DNA from: Methanoregula sp. SKADARSKE-2
GTDB lineage: Archaea > Halobacteriota > Methanomicrobia > Methanomicrobiales > Methanospirillaceae
Reading direction: 5' to 3'
Assembly: GCA_030919125.1 (NCBI GenBank)
Contig: CP121470.1
Span: 1-64,000 of the forward strand
DNA: 64,000 bases
Both the position numbers and the translations under genes were made by a program. Of the stretch, positions 55,315 through 64,000 are shown one piece after another; position 1 is the stretch's first letter, and every line of letters starts with the position of its first letter. The notes below the pieces were generated by a model that worked only from the letters and a program-made list of their open reading frames with translations, did no database searches and was not told where the DNA came from.

Positions 55315-56781
55315 TTAAGAACCGGGCGACCACCGCTTCCGGATGAACTGGGCAAGGCCGGACGAGTCCTTTGGCCCCACAAGGATCTTCCACCCGGACG
55401 CCTCTTCTGCATCCCCGCTCAGCCGGGCCGCAAGGCCCGGGATGATGAGAGTCTTGTGCCCGACCAGGGATTCCACATTGTATTCGGCCAGCCCGTTTGC
55501 AATCGAATCGGCGTTGAAGTACCTGCCTGCAACCGCGCTCTCGACACTGAGGCCGCCCGTATCGACAATAAGGAGATAACAGTCAAGGTTGGCTGCCTTG
55601 ATGTCTGACTCGATTGTGAAGAAGGTCAGCGCATAGTTGGTGGTGACAAGGACCGGGGAGTTACGATCGGGCTTCCCGAACGCTCTCAGGCCCGGCTCGA
55701 CCGAGACCGGCTTCCGGGGATCGGTGTAGATATTGAACCGCCAGATCATCTGGGGCAGGAGAACCCAGCCATCCATGCTGTGCATGATAAGCAGGTCTGC
55801 GTACCGCGAGAGGAGCATCGAGGCGGTGATGGCCTCTTTCCACTTCAGCACATCCTCCGATATTTCGGAGCCGGTCCAGACGGTCATCGGGATCCCGAGC
55901 AGGGGGAACCCCGAGAGTTCGTCGAAGTGCCGGCAGGCCTCGGTCCTGAGCCCGGTGAAATTGGCGATGGTTACAGCAAGCCCCTCCTCCCCAATGGTAC
56001 CGGGGTCGAGGACGAGATCCTCAACCCCGTACTCAAAGAGGGTCTTTGTCAGGGACCGGAGGAGATCCATGTCAACCGGGGCCGATACCACGAGCGGGCA
56101 CCGGTACTGGAGGGCAAGTTCGGCCATCTGTTTCCAGTTTGTCTCCGTCGCTGCATAGATGAGGGGTGTCTGCTCCCGGCATGCAGAGAGCCCGGCTTCC
56201 ATCACATGCGGGTCGTGAGCGCAGAGGATAAGGGGGAGCTTGCTTGCAGCGACCACTCTCTTCACTGCATCCCGGAAGGTTTCGGCATCTCTCGAGCTGC
56301 ACCGGATCGCGATCGCATTCAGGCTCAGGGTCCGGCCTATGTAATTATACGAGAACTCCCCGATGGTCTTCACCCGGTCCAGGAGTTCCTGCTCGGGCAT
56401 GAGGTCATGGAGATCGATAGCTATCGGGGAGGGGTTGTGGTACGTGAACTCATGCCGCTGGAGGACATACTTTCCCCCAATCGTGACAGCATCCGGGCCC
56501 GACCCGAAGGTCACCGCACGAACGGGAGGTGCAAGCAGCTCGATGAGCTGGGTGTGAGCCTCACGATACTCCTCGGTAAGGATGGGCGGGCAGTCGAGAA
56601 GAACGACCTCGCCGTTCACGAGCCGGGTCGAGAAGGCCATGCAGTTGGATTCCCGGCACTCGCGGCAGTTGATCTTGGGCAGGAGCTTGTAGACATCGAT
56701 CGGGCTTATCTCCCGTATGCTCTTCCGTCGCTTCTTCTCCGCCGGTTGCCCGGAAGCCGGATTTATGGGTTCCCTGCTCAT
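55315..56781 (-). CDS. cdhE: ACDS gamma subunit, corrinoid Fe-S protein large subunit
   Basis: It carries the corrinoid that takes the methyl group from methyl-tetrahydromethanopterin and gives it to the A cluster. About 488 residues. The 4Fe-4S motif is at the N-terminus (LLPKINCRECRESNCMAF and later LLDCPPI). The middle is a TIM barrel, and the C-terminus a Rossmann-like B12 domain. The frame is open far upstream to 57540, but that part is the shadow of cdhD; ATG 56781 overlaps the cdhD stop by 4 bp and is the true start. Confidence 0.95.
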   Translation of the reverse strand: MSREPINPASGQPAEKKRRKSIREISPIDVYKLLPKINCRECRESNCMAFSTRLVNGEVVLLDCPPILTEEYREAHTQLIELLAPPVRAVTFGSGPDAVTIGGKYVLQRHEFTYHNPSPIAIDLHDLMPEQELLDRVKTIGEFSYNYIGRTLSLNAIAIRCSSRDAETFRDAVKRVVAASKLPLILCAHDPHVMEAGLSACREQTPLIYAATETNWKQMAELALQYRCPLVVSAPVDMDLLRSLTKTLFEYGVEDLVLDPGTIGEEGLAVTIANFTGLRTEACRHFDELSGFPLLGIPMTVWTGSEISEDVLKWKEAITASMLLSRYADLLIMHSMDGWVLLPQMIWRFNIYTDPRKPVSVEPGLRAFGKPDRNSPVLVTTNYALTFFTIESDIKAANLDCYLLIVDTGGLSVESAVAGRYFNADSIANGLAEYNVESLVGHKTLIIPGLAARLSGDAEEASGWKILVGPKDSSGLAQFIRKRWSPGS

Positions 56782-58007
56782 ATCCTCACGCTCACCCAGT
56801 CGTGGATCGCTTCCGGCCGGACCGGCCGGGTTTCGTTCAGTCGCCCGACCAGCTCGCGGAGGGTAAGGACGGCTGCCGGGTGCATCATCATGTAGATGTC
56901 GATGCCGGCAAGGAAGAGCGTCAGGGCATTGATCGTCTCCCAGATCGGCCCCCGCAGCTCCCGGGAACCGTACTCGGGTGCCATCTGCATCCACGCCTCC
57001 CGGGCGCCCCATGCATTCGTGGAGGCGGAGATGACCGGGTGCTGGAGCTCGGCGTCGCCCATCAGCGCCGCGTACCGGGCGCGTTCGTGGATGGAGAAGG
57101 AGTATTCGAGCCCGTACCCGAGTGCGACGGTGGTGAGGTCCATGACAATCTGCTCCGGAGGGAGGTACTCGTACAGCCGCCGGTTCAATTCCTTCGCGCT
57201 GTTGAGTTCGAGGCCGGTGAAGCCGAGGAGGACGTGACCGTTCTTTCGGGCCGCCACTGCGACCTTCTCGAGCGTCTTTGCCTCCGCCATTTCGAGCGTC
57301 ACGGAGTTGAGAAGAAGCCGTTCGCCTTCGGCCATTGCCGCGATCTCCGAGAAGACGGCAGCATCCTTCCGGGGGTCGCCGCAGCCCCCGATGATGAGCG
57401 GGACATCGACCGCCTGCAGGACCGCATCCACCGTTCTGCAGGCCTGGGCCGGATTTGTATTCCGGAAGAGGGGGTCGGTGCTCGTGAGATGGACCGTAAC
57501 GAGGTCGGCACCGAACTTCTTCACGTTCATCCGGGCCCATTCTGCCGGGTCATTCATCACCTCCCGGACATTGTCCTTGAGGACTTTGGGGAGGGGGACC
57601 TCCATGTCAAAGACATCGAGCGCGATGGCCGGGGGATGGACCGGGGGGACGGAGAGATCAGAGAAGGCCGGGGAGGTTGCACCGCCGATCGTGACCGTGC
57701 GGGACCGGCTCCCCCCCTCCGCCCTGGTGGCACCAAGCGTGACCTCCCGGATCTTTGCCGGGAATGTTACCGGGGTCCGGGTGAAACGCTCGGGAAAGAG
57801 CGTGGCCGGCTTGATCTTCTGGGCATGGGCAGCCGCGTGGCGGTGGGACGGGGCGGTACTTGTCGGTATGAGGAGTTCGAGATCCCCGATCTCCATCGAG
57901 AAGTTTTCGAGCTCTACCTGCTGCACCCCTTTTAAGAGTTCGAGGATCTGCGGGGCGAGCGAGAGGAGCATCTCCCCGTCCATCTTCTTCCGTTTACTGT
58001 CCGCCAT
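56778..58007 (-). CDS. cdhD: ACDS delta subunit, corrinoid Fe-S protein small subunit
   Basis: The partner of CdhE in methyl transfer. 409 residues with a TIM barrel: MEVPLPKVLKDNVREVMNDPAEWARMNVKKFGADLVTVHLTS, PLIIGGCGDPRKDAAVFSEIA, LLNSVTLEMAEAK and IVMDLTTVALGYGLEYSFSIHERAR. It overlaps cdhC by 14 bp and cdhE by 4 bp. Confidence 0.95.
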   Translation of the reverse strand: MADSKRKKMDGEMLLSLAPQILELLKGVQQVELENFSMEIGDLELLIPTSTAPSHRHAAAHAQKIKPATLFPERFTRTPVTFPAKIREVTLGATRAEGGSRSRTVTIGGATSPAFSDLSVPPVHPPAIALDVFDMEVPLPKVLKDNVREVMNDPAEWARMNVKKFGADLVTVHLTSTDPLFRNTNPAQACRTVDAVLQAVDVPLIIGGCGDPRKDAAVFSEIAAMAEGERLLLNSVTLEMAEAKTLEKVAVAARKNGHVLLGFTGLELNSAKELNRRLYEYLPPEQIVMDLTTVALGYGLEYSFSIHERARYAALMGDAELQHPVISASTNAWGAREAWMQMAPEYGSRELRGPIWETINALTLFLAGIDIYMMMHPAAVLTLRELVGRLNETRPVRPEAIHDWVSVRI

Positions 58008-59388
58008 GCCCGCCTCCTGCCTGCTTCCCGGGTTTTACCGGAATAATGATGACCTTCTCCGCAGTTATCCTCGCATTCTTCAGGATAATCCGGAACCCTT
58101 CAGCCTGGATCGGGATGTCGCCCGCATTGAAGACGTGGAGCTGCTGATCGCCGGCATCCGGCTCGGCAACATCTTCTCTCCAGCGCTGTATGACCGGGTG
58201 GTTGTGGGCGGTAAGGAACTCTTTGAGCTCCGGAATCGCTGCCGCGGTCTTCTCGGTTGCGATGCTGTCGTACACCCCCGCCGGGATAAAGGGCTTCAGC
58301 CGCTTCTTCGTCTCCTCCGGCATCCAGACCACCCGGTCGTAACCCCCGTCCGCGTGCATAAACCGGGCGGAGCGCATGTACTCGATCGAGATCCCGTGGA
58401 ACCCGTCGACCTGCCGGCCGCCCGCTGTTGAGTCAGCCATGGTCGAGAAGGCGAGGCCGTTGACGGTCACATCCCGGAAACCGCGGAGGACGATCCCGAA
58501 GCCGTCGACCTCGGGGATATAGAACGCAATACCTTCAAAACAACCGCAGGAGGTGTGGGGATACCCAAACGCAGAGTAGAGGTAGACCCGGTTCACCTCG
58601 CCCATCGAGCGTTTCTTCGCGCTCTCGTTGATCCCGGTGTATTCACCCTTCTCCGCGTCGATGCACGCGCCTTTTGCTATCGGGAAGATTGGCCCTTTGG
58701 GGTCGACACCCGCTGCTGCCCGGCCATCGAACCAGCTGATCGCCCCGCAGTTTGCGTACCGCTGGGGCGTGATGACGCAGACGTGCGTGGGGGCAAACGA
58801 CTGGCAGAGGGCACAGCCGTAGAAGGTGTCGACGTCGTCATCCGAGAGACCGCGGGCCCGGGCATCCCTGGCCTCGTAGGTAGCAAGAACATCGGCATAG
58901 AGCGGTCTTATCTTCTCCGGATCCGAGATGAACGTAACCTGGATCTTCTCCAGGATGGGAAGCTCGTTCCGGAGGAGCTCATGGAGGACGGCCCCGATGT
59001 ACTTCAGCGAGGTCAGACCCTTCTTATACGACTTCTTGGAGAGCCGGATCCAGATGTCGTACCGCTGGTTGAGGTGCATGAAGCCCTCGATGTAATTGGA
59101 GTACTCATGGATCCTGCGCTCGATGACGCCTTCGAGATCGCTCTCGAGCCGGGGGCCGGCGACTTCAACCAGGATGCCGACCGGATAGCTCCACCCCTCC
59201 TTCATCTCCGCGAGATCGGGGCCGATGATGGTGGTGACGCCATCCTCAATCTCGTCCATCGTTCGGACCCGGACGAGCTCGAACTTCTCCGTCTCGAGCG
59301 GGCCGCCGAGCTCAACCTGCATATCGTTCTTGCGGACACGCTCGCCTTCATGGAGGAGCCCTACGTCAACCGGGATGGAATCGAGCAT
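57994..59388 (-). CDS. cdhC: ACDS beta subunit, acetyl-CoA synthase
   Basis: It forms acetyl-CoA from CO, a methyl group and CoA at the Ni-Fe-S A cluster. 464 residues. Cluster-binding cysteines are in FYGCALCQSFAPTHVC, RYANCGAISW and PHTSCGCFEGIAFY. The archaeal protein lacks the large N-terminal CODH-binding domain of bacterial enzymes. It starts 3 bp after the cdhB stop and runs into cdhD with a 14-bp overlap. Confidence 0.96.
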   Translation of the reverse strand: MLDSIPVDVGLLHEGERVRKNDMQVELGGPLETEKFELVRVRTMDEIEDGVTTIIGPDLAEMKEGWSYPVGILVEVAGPRLESDLEGVIERRIHEYSNYIEGFMHLNQRYDIWIRLSKKSYKKGLTSLKYIGAVLHELLRNELPILEKIQVTFISDPEKIRPLYADVLATYEARDARARGLSDDDVDTFYGCALCQSFAPTHVCVITPQRYANCGAISWFDGRAAAGVDPKGPIFPIAKGACIDAEKGEYTGINESAKKRSMGEVNRVYLYSAFGYPHTSCGCFEGIAFYIPEVDGFGIVLRGFRDVTVNGLAFSTMADSTAGGRQVDGFHGISIEYMRSARFMHADGGYDRVVWMPEETKKRLKPFIPAGVYDSIATEKTAAAIPELKEFLTAHNHPVIQRWREDVAEPDAGDQQLHVFNAGDIPIQAEGFRIILKNARITAEKVIIIPVKPGKQAGGGHGGQ

Positions 59389-59391
59389 TTT

Positions 59392-59931
59392 TTACTCTCC
59401 GAGATGGTCCACGATGCCCTTGACACTCGCGGCCCAGTCTTTGATAGTGCTGTTCGGGAACGACCAGCCCGCATTCGGCTGGTACACGCAGTCGAGGGTA
59501 ATCGTCTTTAAGGCAGGCGCGAAATGTTTGAGCCCCGAGAGGATCGTCCACTCCATGGAGTACGGGAGTCCGACAAAGATCGCAAGATCGTAGTTGCCTT
59601 TCCCGTCAAGCCCCTTCCATTCGTGATCCTTCAACCGGTTCGCGATATCGACAGCGGGGAGGATCGCTGCCGGGGCAAAGCCCCGGTCCATGAACTCCCG
59701 GTTCGTGCTCGCGGTTGCAACCACGGGGATCTCTCCTTTCCGTGCGAGTTCGATGATGGAATCGATGAGCTTCCTTCCCTCAACTTCGTACTCGAGGATC
59801 CCGTGGCCAACGATGATGACCGGGCGCCGGGCCCTCCGGATCAGCGCGTCAGCGATCTCGGGCTTTATGATCCGTGAGGCCTTCACAGGCCCCGGGATCT
59901 CAGCGGTCTGCCAGGAGTCGTTCATTGGCAT
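59392..59931 (-). CDS. cdhB: ACDS epsilon subunit
   Basis: A 179-residue subunit that binds CdhA and may take part in electron transfer to FAD. It shows the family outline ADALIRRARRPVIIVGHGIL, FMDRGFAPAAILPAVDIANRL and YDLAIFVGLPYSMEWTILSGLKHF. It lies between cdhA (2-bp gap) and cdhC (3-bp gap). Confidence 0.94.
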   Translation of the reverse strand: MPMNDSWQTAEIPGPVKASRIIKPEIADALIRRARRPVIIVGHGILEYEVEGRKLIDSIIELARKGEIPVVATASTNREFMDRGFAPAAILPAVDIANRLKDHEWKGLDGKGNYDLAIFVGLPYSMEWTILSGLKHFAPALKTITLDCVYQPNAGWSFPNSTIKDWAASVKGIVDHLGE

Positions 59932-59933
59932 GG

Positions 59934-62282
59934 TTACACCTTCGTCTTCCGGACCATATGGGCAAGCAGGGTCGGGTCGGGGATCTCCCGCTCATCCCAT
60001 CCTTTCTCCGCAAGGATTGTCTCGATGGCAGACTTCATAGTCACAGGGATATCGGCATGCGTCCGGACGAGCCGGTGGATGTCGTCCGGCATCCCGCCGA
60101 TGAGCCGCTTGTGGAGGTCGATGTAGTTGGTGAGCTTGATCGCCCTACCCTTGCTCGTGTCGTTCGGGCGCATGGTCAGTTTTGCGACCATCACCATCGC
60201 CTCCTCCTTCGTCTCGGCGGCAAAGAAGAGGTGCTCGGGGACCGGCCCGCCGTACACTTTCTCGCCGGTCCGTGCGTCGTACACGTACCAGCCCTCATCC
60301 TGGTCTGCCCTCCCGAGGAGCAGCCGCCGGTACTTGGTCCCGTGCGGTCCGACCACGACCGGGATCCCAAGGCGCCAGAAGCCGGCGGCGATCGATGCAG
60401 CCTTCTGGGACATCGCTCCCCACGCGACCCCGACCGCCCCGACCCGGTTGTGGACGTAGTCGGCGATCTCCTCGTAGTTACCGCGGAGCGGGCGCTTGGC
60501 AAAGATGCTCGCGATCTTGACCGCAGCGCCTGCTATGTGGGCATTTGCCACGCAGGAGCCCACGTTCACGATCCCTCCCGCCTCGAAGGAACCGGGGTAC
60601 CGCTCGTACGCGGTCTTGCCCTCCTCGTCCCGGTGCATGCCGGCCGAGATCGCGGAGCAGCCGGAGGTGCAGACAATGTACCTGCGCCTCGCAAACTCCA
60701 TGCTCATCTCGGCTACCTCCCGGGCCCCTCTCGGGAAGTTTGCGCAGCCGACGAAGGCCACGACCCCGGGGATCTCGCCGAGGACGATCGGTCCGCCAAC
60801 CTCGCGGATCTCGATATCCTGGATCGCTCCCCGCCCGGTACGGATAGTATACCTCTCTTCCCGGATTCTCCGCTCTGCTGCTGAGACAATGAGGCTGTGG
60901 ACCGCGAGCCCCTGCGGGCATGCCGACTCGCACCGGCCGCAGCCTACGCAGTCATCGTACAGCTCGTCCAGCCCCGAAAGGTCTCCCTGCCCCGCGGCCT
61001 TGATCGCCTGCGGGATCGGGAGATCGTTCGGGCACCCGCGCCGGCAGAGGACGCACTGGGTGCACTTCTTCGCAAGAGCAATAAGCTCTTCCCGGGTTGG
61101 CAGCGTGCCGGATCTCTTCCGGGTCTTCGAGACCGCAATCGCGGTCCGGGCCGCAACTTCCCCGACCTTATCCGGATCCAGGATCAGCGCCCCGGTCTCC
61201 TTCCCGCTCACGAAGTCGTCAACGATCGCGTCCGGAGAGTCGAGTGTCCGGTCGGGAAGGCCGAGACAGTTCTTCTCGCTCGTTGCGATGAGCGGCGCGT
61301 GGATTGCTTTTGCTTCGAGAATCGTATCGGCCCGGATACACTGTTCGTCAATGACGATCACATCCGGGACCCCGCTCCGGATATACCGGAGCTGCCAGGA
61401 GATCGGACCGATGATCTTTGCTTTCGCTGAGTACCGGGTCATGTCGATCGCGGTGCAGCAGATGCCGGTGACCTCGACACCCGTAAGGAGGTCCTCTGCC
61501 CGGAGGTAGTCGATGATCGCTGCCGATGGCGGGACATTGTGCCCGATGACGAGGATGACCGGCCTGGTCGTGTCGACCGTGCCCATCCCGAGATCCGCGA
61601 GCGGTGAGTCGGCATCCGCTTTCGGGAACCCGAGCGCCGAGACCTGGGCAATGTCAGCAACTTCCATACCAACGAGATCGATCGTTCCCGCATGGAGGAC
61701 CTTGGACTCGAAGTCGAGTGCGTCACCTTCCTGCCCGGTATGGGTGACCGCGAGGAGCTGGGTCACCTGGTTCTCACAGTAGTCGAGTACCTGCTCGAGG
61801 TCTCCGAGGACCTCAGGCTTGATCCCGCAGACGAGCCGGATGAGCGGGGCTTCGACCTCGATGTTGGTCCCTCCGAGATCGATCGGTAAATCCCGGCCGA
61901 ATGTTTCGAGAAGGTGCGTGAGGAGCTCGCGGGCGTGGCTGCAGTGGGTTGCGGCCCCGATGCATGCCGTAATAAGTACTGTCCGCGACTGCTGAGCAGC
62001 CATCGAGATCCCGCATGCACCCCGCTTGTTGCCGGTCAGGTCGCACTTGCCGTACGTGCAGAGGCAACAGAGATCGCAGAAGGGGAGGTAGAAGGGCTTG
62101 TACCGGTTGAGGAGGACCCGGTCCCAGTTCCGGAAGCTAGTGAGCGAGGGGAAGGGGGTCGGCCCCATCGGCTCGGCCCAGGTATCAGCGTTGACGGAGC
62201 CGACCGTGATACTCAGGTCCCGGAAGTGCGCAAGATCGGATAGCAGTTCCCCGATTTTAATATTAACGCCCTTCCTGCCCAC
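59934..62282 (-). CDS. cdhA: ACDS alpha subunit, Ni-Fe carbon monoxide dehydrogenase
   Basis: It interconverts CO2 and CO at a Ni-Fe-S C cluster. 782 residues from GTG 62282, with GGTGG about 9 bp before it. B/D-cluster cysteines appear in FCDLCCLCTYGKCDLTGNKRGACG at about 69-91. The archaeal insert with two 4Fe-4S motifs is present (CTQCVLCRRGCPNDLP and CVGCGRCESACPQGL, about 410-460). C-cluster ligands lie in FVGCANFPRG, CTSGCSAIS and NVGSCVANAH. It leads the cdhABCDE operon. Confidence 0.97.
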   Translation of the reverse strand: MGRKGVNIKIGELLSDLAHFRDLSITVGSVNADTWAEPMGPTPFPSLTSFRNWDRVLLNRYKPFYLPFCDLCCLCTYGKCDLTGNKRGACGISMAAQQSRTVLITACIGAATHCSHARELLTHLLETFGRDLPIDLGGTNIEVEAPLIRLVCGIKPEVLGDLEQVLDYCENQVTQLLAVTHTGQEGDALDFESKVLHAGTIDLVGMEVADIAQVSALGFPKADADSPLADLGMGTVDTTRPVILVIGHNVPPSAAIIDYLRAEDLLTGVEVTGICCTAIDMTRYSAKAKIIGPISWQLRYIRSGVPDVIVIDEQCIRADTILEAKAIHAPLIATSEKNCLGLPDRTLDSPDAIVDDFVSGKETGALILDPDKVGEVAARTAIAVSKTRKRSGTLPTREELIALAKKCTQCVLCRRGCPNDLPIPQAIKAAGQGDLSGLDELYDDCVGCGRCESACPQGLAVHSLIVSAAERRIREERYTIRTGRGAIQDIEIREVGGPIVLGEIPGVVAFVGCANFPRGAREVAEMSMEFARRRYIVCTSGCSAISAGMHRDEEGKTAYERYPGSFEAGGIVNVGSCVANAHIAGAAVKIASIFAKRPLRGNYEEIADYVHNRVGAVGVAWGAMSQKAASIAAGFWRLGIPVVVGPHGTKYRRLLLGRADQDEGWYVYDARTGEKVYGGPVPEHLFFAAETKEEAMVMVAKLTMRPNDTSKGRAIKLTNYIDLHKRLIGGMPDDIHRLVRTHADIPVTMKSAIETILAEKGWDEREIPDPTLLAHMVRKTKV

Positions 62283-62510
62283 TTGGATCCCACCTGTACG
62301 TGTGGTTATACATTGAGGGATGAGTCACATAAGGTTATCGAAGTAGGTAACCGGAGCACGTTCGGTGGGCGATAACCAGAGGAGTTCACAAAAAAATTGT
62401 TTTTTTCACTTTCTGCACAGACCCTGTGAATGGAAAGGGGGGGTAGCTGGTCCTTGTGAGGAGTTGGTGAGAATACCCCGACAGTTCGTACAAAAGCAGT
62501 TTCCGTTTTT
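62283..62510. other. Spacer between cooC genes and cdhA
   Basis: No gene. On the minus strand a T-rich run (CAATTTTTTTGTG near 62388-62400) could end the cooC transcript, and ATGTATAAC near 62305-62314 is A/T-rich but close to the GTG start of cdhA. The cdh operon promoter should lie in this spacer or upstream of the cooC genes. Confidence 0.4.
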
Positions 62511-63272
62511 TTAAAGCACCAGCTCCACAAGCCCCCCCACGGACCGGTACCCCGCCGACCCTTCCGGGATCTCCAGCAAAGACCGCCCGGCCAGCACCGC
62601 ACCCGCGACCTCCTGGTCGTACTCGATCTTGCCCAGGTACGGGAGCCCGGTCTCGCACTCGGCCCGCGCGTCGAGCCCGTCCGGGAAGCCGTTTCCCCCG
62701 ACCACGTAAAAGTTGTCGAACGTGATCCCGACCTCCCGGATCACCCGGTGGGCCCGCTTCACATGGGCAAATGATTTGGAAGACGGCCCCATCACATCGA
62801 TGATGATCTCCACGCTGCTTGCGATCTTCCGGTTCAGGTGCTCAAGCCCGCCGGGAGAGTCGATCAGCACGTACGCGTATTGCTTCGTGATCGCGGAAAG
62901 TGCATTCTTCAGGGCAGCGTCCGGGAGGCAGTAGCACCCCTCGACCCACTTGGTCCCGACCGCGAAGAGGTCGAAGTCGCCCCCCTCGTACAGGCCAAGC
63001 TCCCAGATCCGATTCTCGATCCGCTTTGACGGCGCGACCCCGACCGTCGTCCCCCCGCGCTCGATGAACGTCTCTGAGAGGAGCTCCGCGATCGTCTTTC
63101 TGCCGGAGGCTTCGAGATCCACGCCCACCATCTCCGCGAGGTTCTGGTCGGGGTCAGCATCGACAAGGAGGAGCGGGGTCTTCCGGTGGGCGATCAGGTA
63201 CTTCGCCATCAGCGCAACAAAACTCGTCTTGCCGGTCCCGCCCCGTCCCATGGTGACGATCGTCTTCATCAA
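62511..63272 (-). CDS. cooC: CooC-type nickel-insertion ATPase 1
   Basis: A 253-residue MinD/SIMIBI-class ATPase that helps load nickel into CO dehydrogenase. Deviant Walker A GRGGTGKTSF at about 9-18, LLLVDADPDQNLAEMVGV, YVLIDSPGGLEHLNRK and a switch region follow. CooC proteins usually have a CXC motif for nickel near residue 110; here the nearest is CYCLPD. It overlaps the second ATPase gene by 4 bp and lies directly upstream of cdhA. Confidence 0.9.
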   Translation of the reverse strand: MMKTIVTMGRGGTGKTSFVALMAKYLIAHRKTPLLLVDADPDQNLAEMVGVDLEASGRKTIAELLSETFIERGGTTVGVAPSKRIENRIWELGLYEGGDFDLFAVGTKWVEGCYCLPDAALKNALSAITKQYAYVLIDSPGGLEHLNRKIASSVEIIIDVMGPSSKSFAHVKRAHRVIREVGITFDNFYVVGGNGFPDGLDARAECETGLPYLGKIEYDQEVAGAVLAGRSLLEIPEGSAGYRSVGGLVELVL

Positions 63273-64000
63273 AGCTCACCGGAACCCGTCTCGTATCGTT
63301 TGACTGCGGGAATATCCCGGCAGGGACCTTTGCCACCGGATCTGCCACCAAGGTTCGCGGCAAGCCGGCCGATCTCCCGGATCGCCACGGAGGATCGTTC
63401 ATCGATCCCTTCACCGGTTATGCCGGAGTCGGCAACAGCGGAATCGAACGGGATCATCGCAATGAGTTCCATACGGTTCTTCTCCGCAAACTCCGTTATG
63501 ATCTTCCGCTGCCGGTCATCCGCCACCCGGTTGCCGATGAGAGCGACCCTGCCGATCCGCGAATCCTTCGCGAGTATATGGATATTCCGGGCAACTTCGA
63601 GCGACTTCCGGTTCGCGTCCGCAACGATGAGCAGGAGATCGACATGCTCTGCGGTTCCCCGGCCGAGATGTTCGATCCCTGCCTCCATATCAAGGATGAC
63701 CACATCGTTCCGTTCAACAACAAGGTGACGCATAAGCGCTTTGATTACGGAATGAGCCGGGCAGGTGCAGCCGGATCCCATCGCCCGCACCGTCCCCATC
63801 ACCATCAGGTATGCACCGGAGGGGGTGAGGTGCGCGTGCGACCGGAGGATATCGTCGACGGTAAAACTCAGTCTGAAGACACCGGAGTACGGGGTGCCGG
63901 TCTTAAGCCGGATCAACTCGGTCTCTTCTGCGATCGGCACGATCGATGATGCCTCCTCAAACGTGAGCCCAAGCGAAAGGCCGAGGTTGGGCGAAGGGTC
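63269..64000 (-). CDS. CooC-type ATPase 2, 5' end outside the window
   Basis: The frame runs to the window edge, so the N-terminal Walker A is not seen. Visible parts are DPSPNLGLSLGLTFEEA at the edge, matching the CooC DxDPSPNLG segment, then GSGCTCPAHSVIKALM with a CTC pair that could be the metal-binding CXC motif, and VVILDMEAGIEHLGRG with VDLLLIVADANRKSLEVA. Two tandem CooC ATPases next to cdh genes suggest separate roles in nickel delivery to the C and A clusters; this is inference. Confidence 0.85.
   Translation of the reverse strand, partial: DPSPNLGLSLGLTFEEASSIVPIAEETELIRLKTGTPYSGVFRLSFTVDDILRSHAHLTPSGAYLMVMGTVRAMGSGCTCPAHSVIKALMRHLVVERNDVVILDMEAGIEHLGRGTAEHVDLLLIVADANRKSLEVARNIHILAKDSRIGRVALIGNRVADDRQRKIITEFAEKNRMELIAMIPFDSAVADSGITGEGIDERSSVAIREIGRLAANLGGRSGGKGPCRDIPAVKRYETGSGEL

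Noticed and set aside
56782..57540. Long N-terminal extension of the cdhE frame
   Set aside because: It is the shifted shadow of cdhD, with Arg/Gly/Pro-rich low-information sequence; ATG 56781 overlaps the cdhD stop and opens with a normal CdhE start.
1..64000. CRISPR arrays, rRNA and tRNA genes
   Set aside because: No regularly spaced short repeats and no rRNA- or tRNA-like cloverleaf sequence was noticed by reading; a tRNA scan would be decisive.

Overview
The window looks like chromosomal DNA of a hydrogenotrophic methanogenic archaeon, most likely order Methanomicrobiales (family close to Methanoregulaceae is my inference). The basis is a complete acetyl-CoA decarbonylase/synthase (ACDS/CODH) operon, archaeal-type aromatic amino acid genes (ADTH synthase plus 3-dehydroquinate synthase II), a Cdc48/VAT ATPase, an Sm-like protein, the archaeal bifunctional FBP aldolase/phosphatase, an archaeal RNase Z and an archaeal GAN-like DHH nuclease. 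Core genes are GC-rich, tightly packed and intact.

Layout. 1-6.9 kb is an insertion-sequence island. Two direct copies of a 1139-bp IS701-like element flank a low-GC surface-glycan gene and a methyltransferase gene. An ISH3-like element (exact ends 4073-5369, 5-bp target duplication GGACT) cuts the methyltransferase near its start, and IS copy 2 removes its 3' end. 6.9-22.4 kb, bounded by inverted IS copies 2 and 3, holds tpiA, a U32 peptidase, aroD on the plus strand, a broken rhodanese, and a minus-strand aromatic operon (two ADTH-synthase paralogues, DHQ synthase II, tyrA, pheA, aroA, a shikimate kinase-shikimate dehydrogenase fusion, aroC). 24-28.3 kb holds an HTH-CBS regulator and an amidoligase cassette: RLAN-domain protein, RimK-like ATP-grasp, cysteine-cluster protein and GCS2 ligase. 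The first two of these are frameshifted. 28.3-32.2 kb has an ADP-forming acyl-CoA synthetase and a receiver-PAS-PAS-diadenylate cyclase fusion. 32.9-37.6 kb has a cysteine-rich winged-helix gene, an Sm-like gene, a gluconeogenic cluster (FBP aldolase/phosphatase, class II aldolase, class I FBPase) and Hsp20. 37.7-48.8 kb has cdc48, thiC, a 5-formyl-THF cyclo-ligase-like gene, a radical SAM activase, a UPF0200 kinase, a TIM-barrel protein, rnz, GAN and a small HTH gene. 48.9-53.3 kb is a decay zone (ParA, a lipoprotein, adenine deaminase and a GNAT-like gene, all broken) around one intact DMT transporter. 53.4-64 kb carries the carbon-fixation block, read right to left: two CooC-type ATPases, cdhA-B-C-D-E, then a ferredoxin-ASKHA corrinoid-activating protein.

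How it fits together. ACDS makes acetyl-CoA, CooC proteins would load nickel, and the ASKHA protein would reactivate the corrinoid protein. The FBP aldolase, FBPases and TIM carry carbon up to hexose, and the aro genes draw on this carbon. Frameshifts and stops cluster in accessory genes while long core genes read cleanly, so they look like real decay more than sequencing error, although homopolymer errors cannot be excluded by reading alone.
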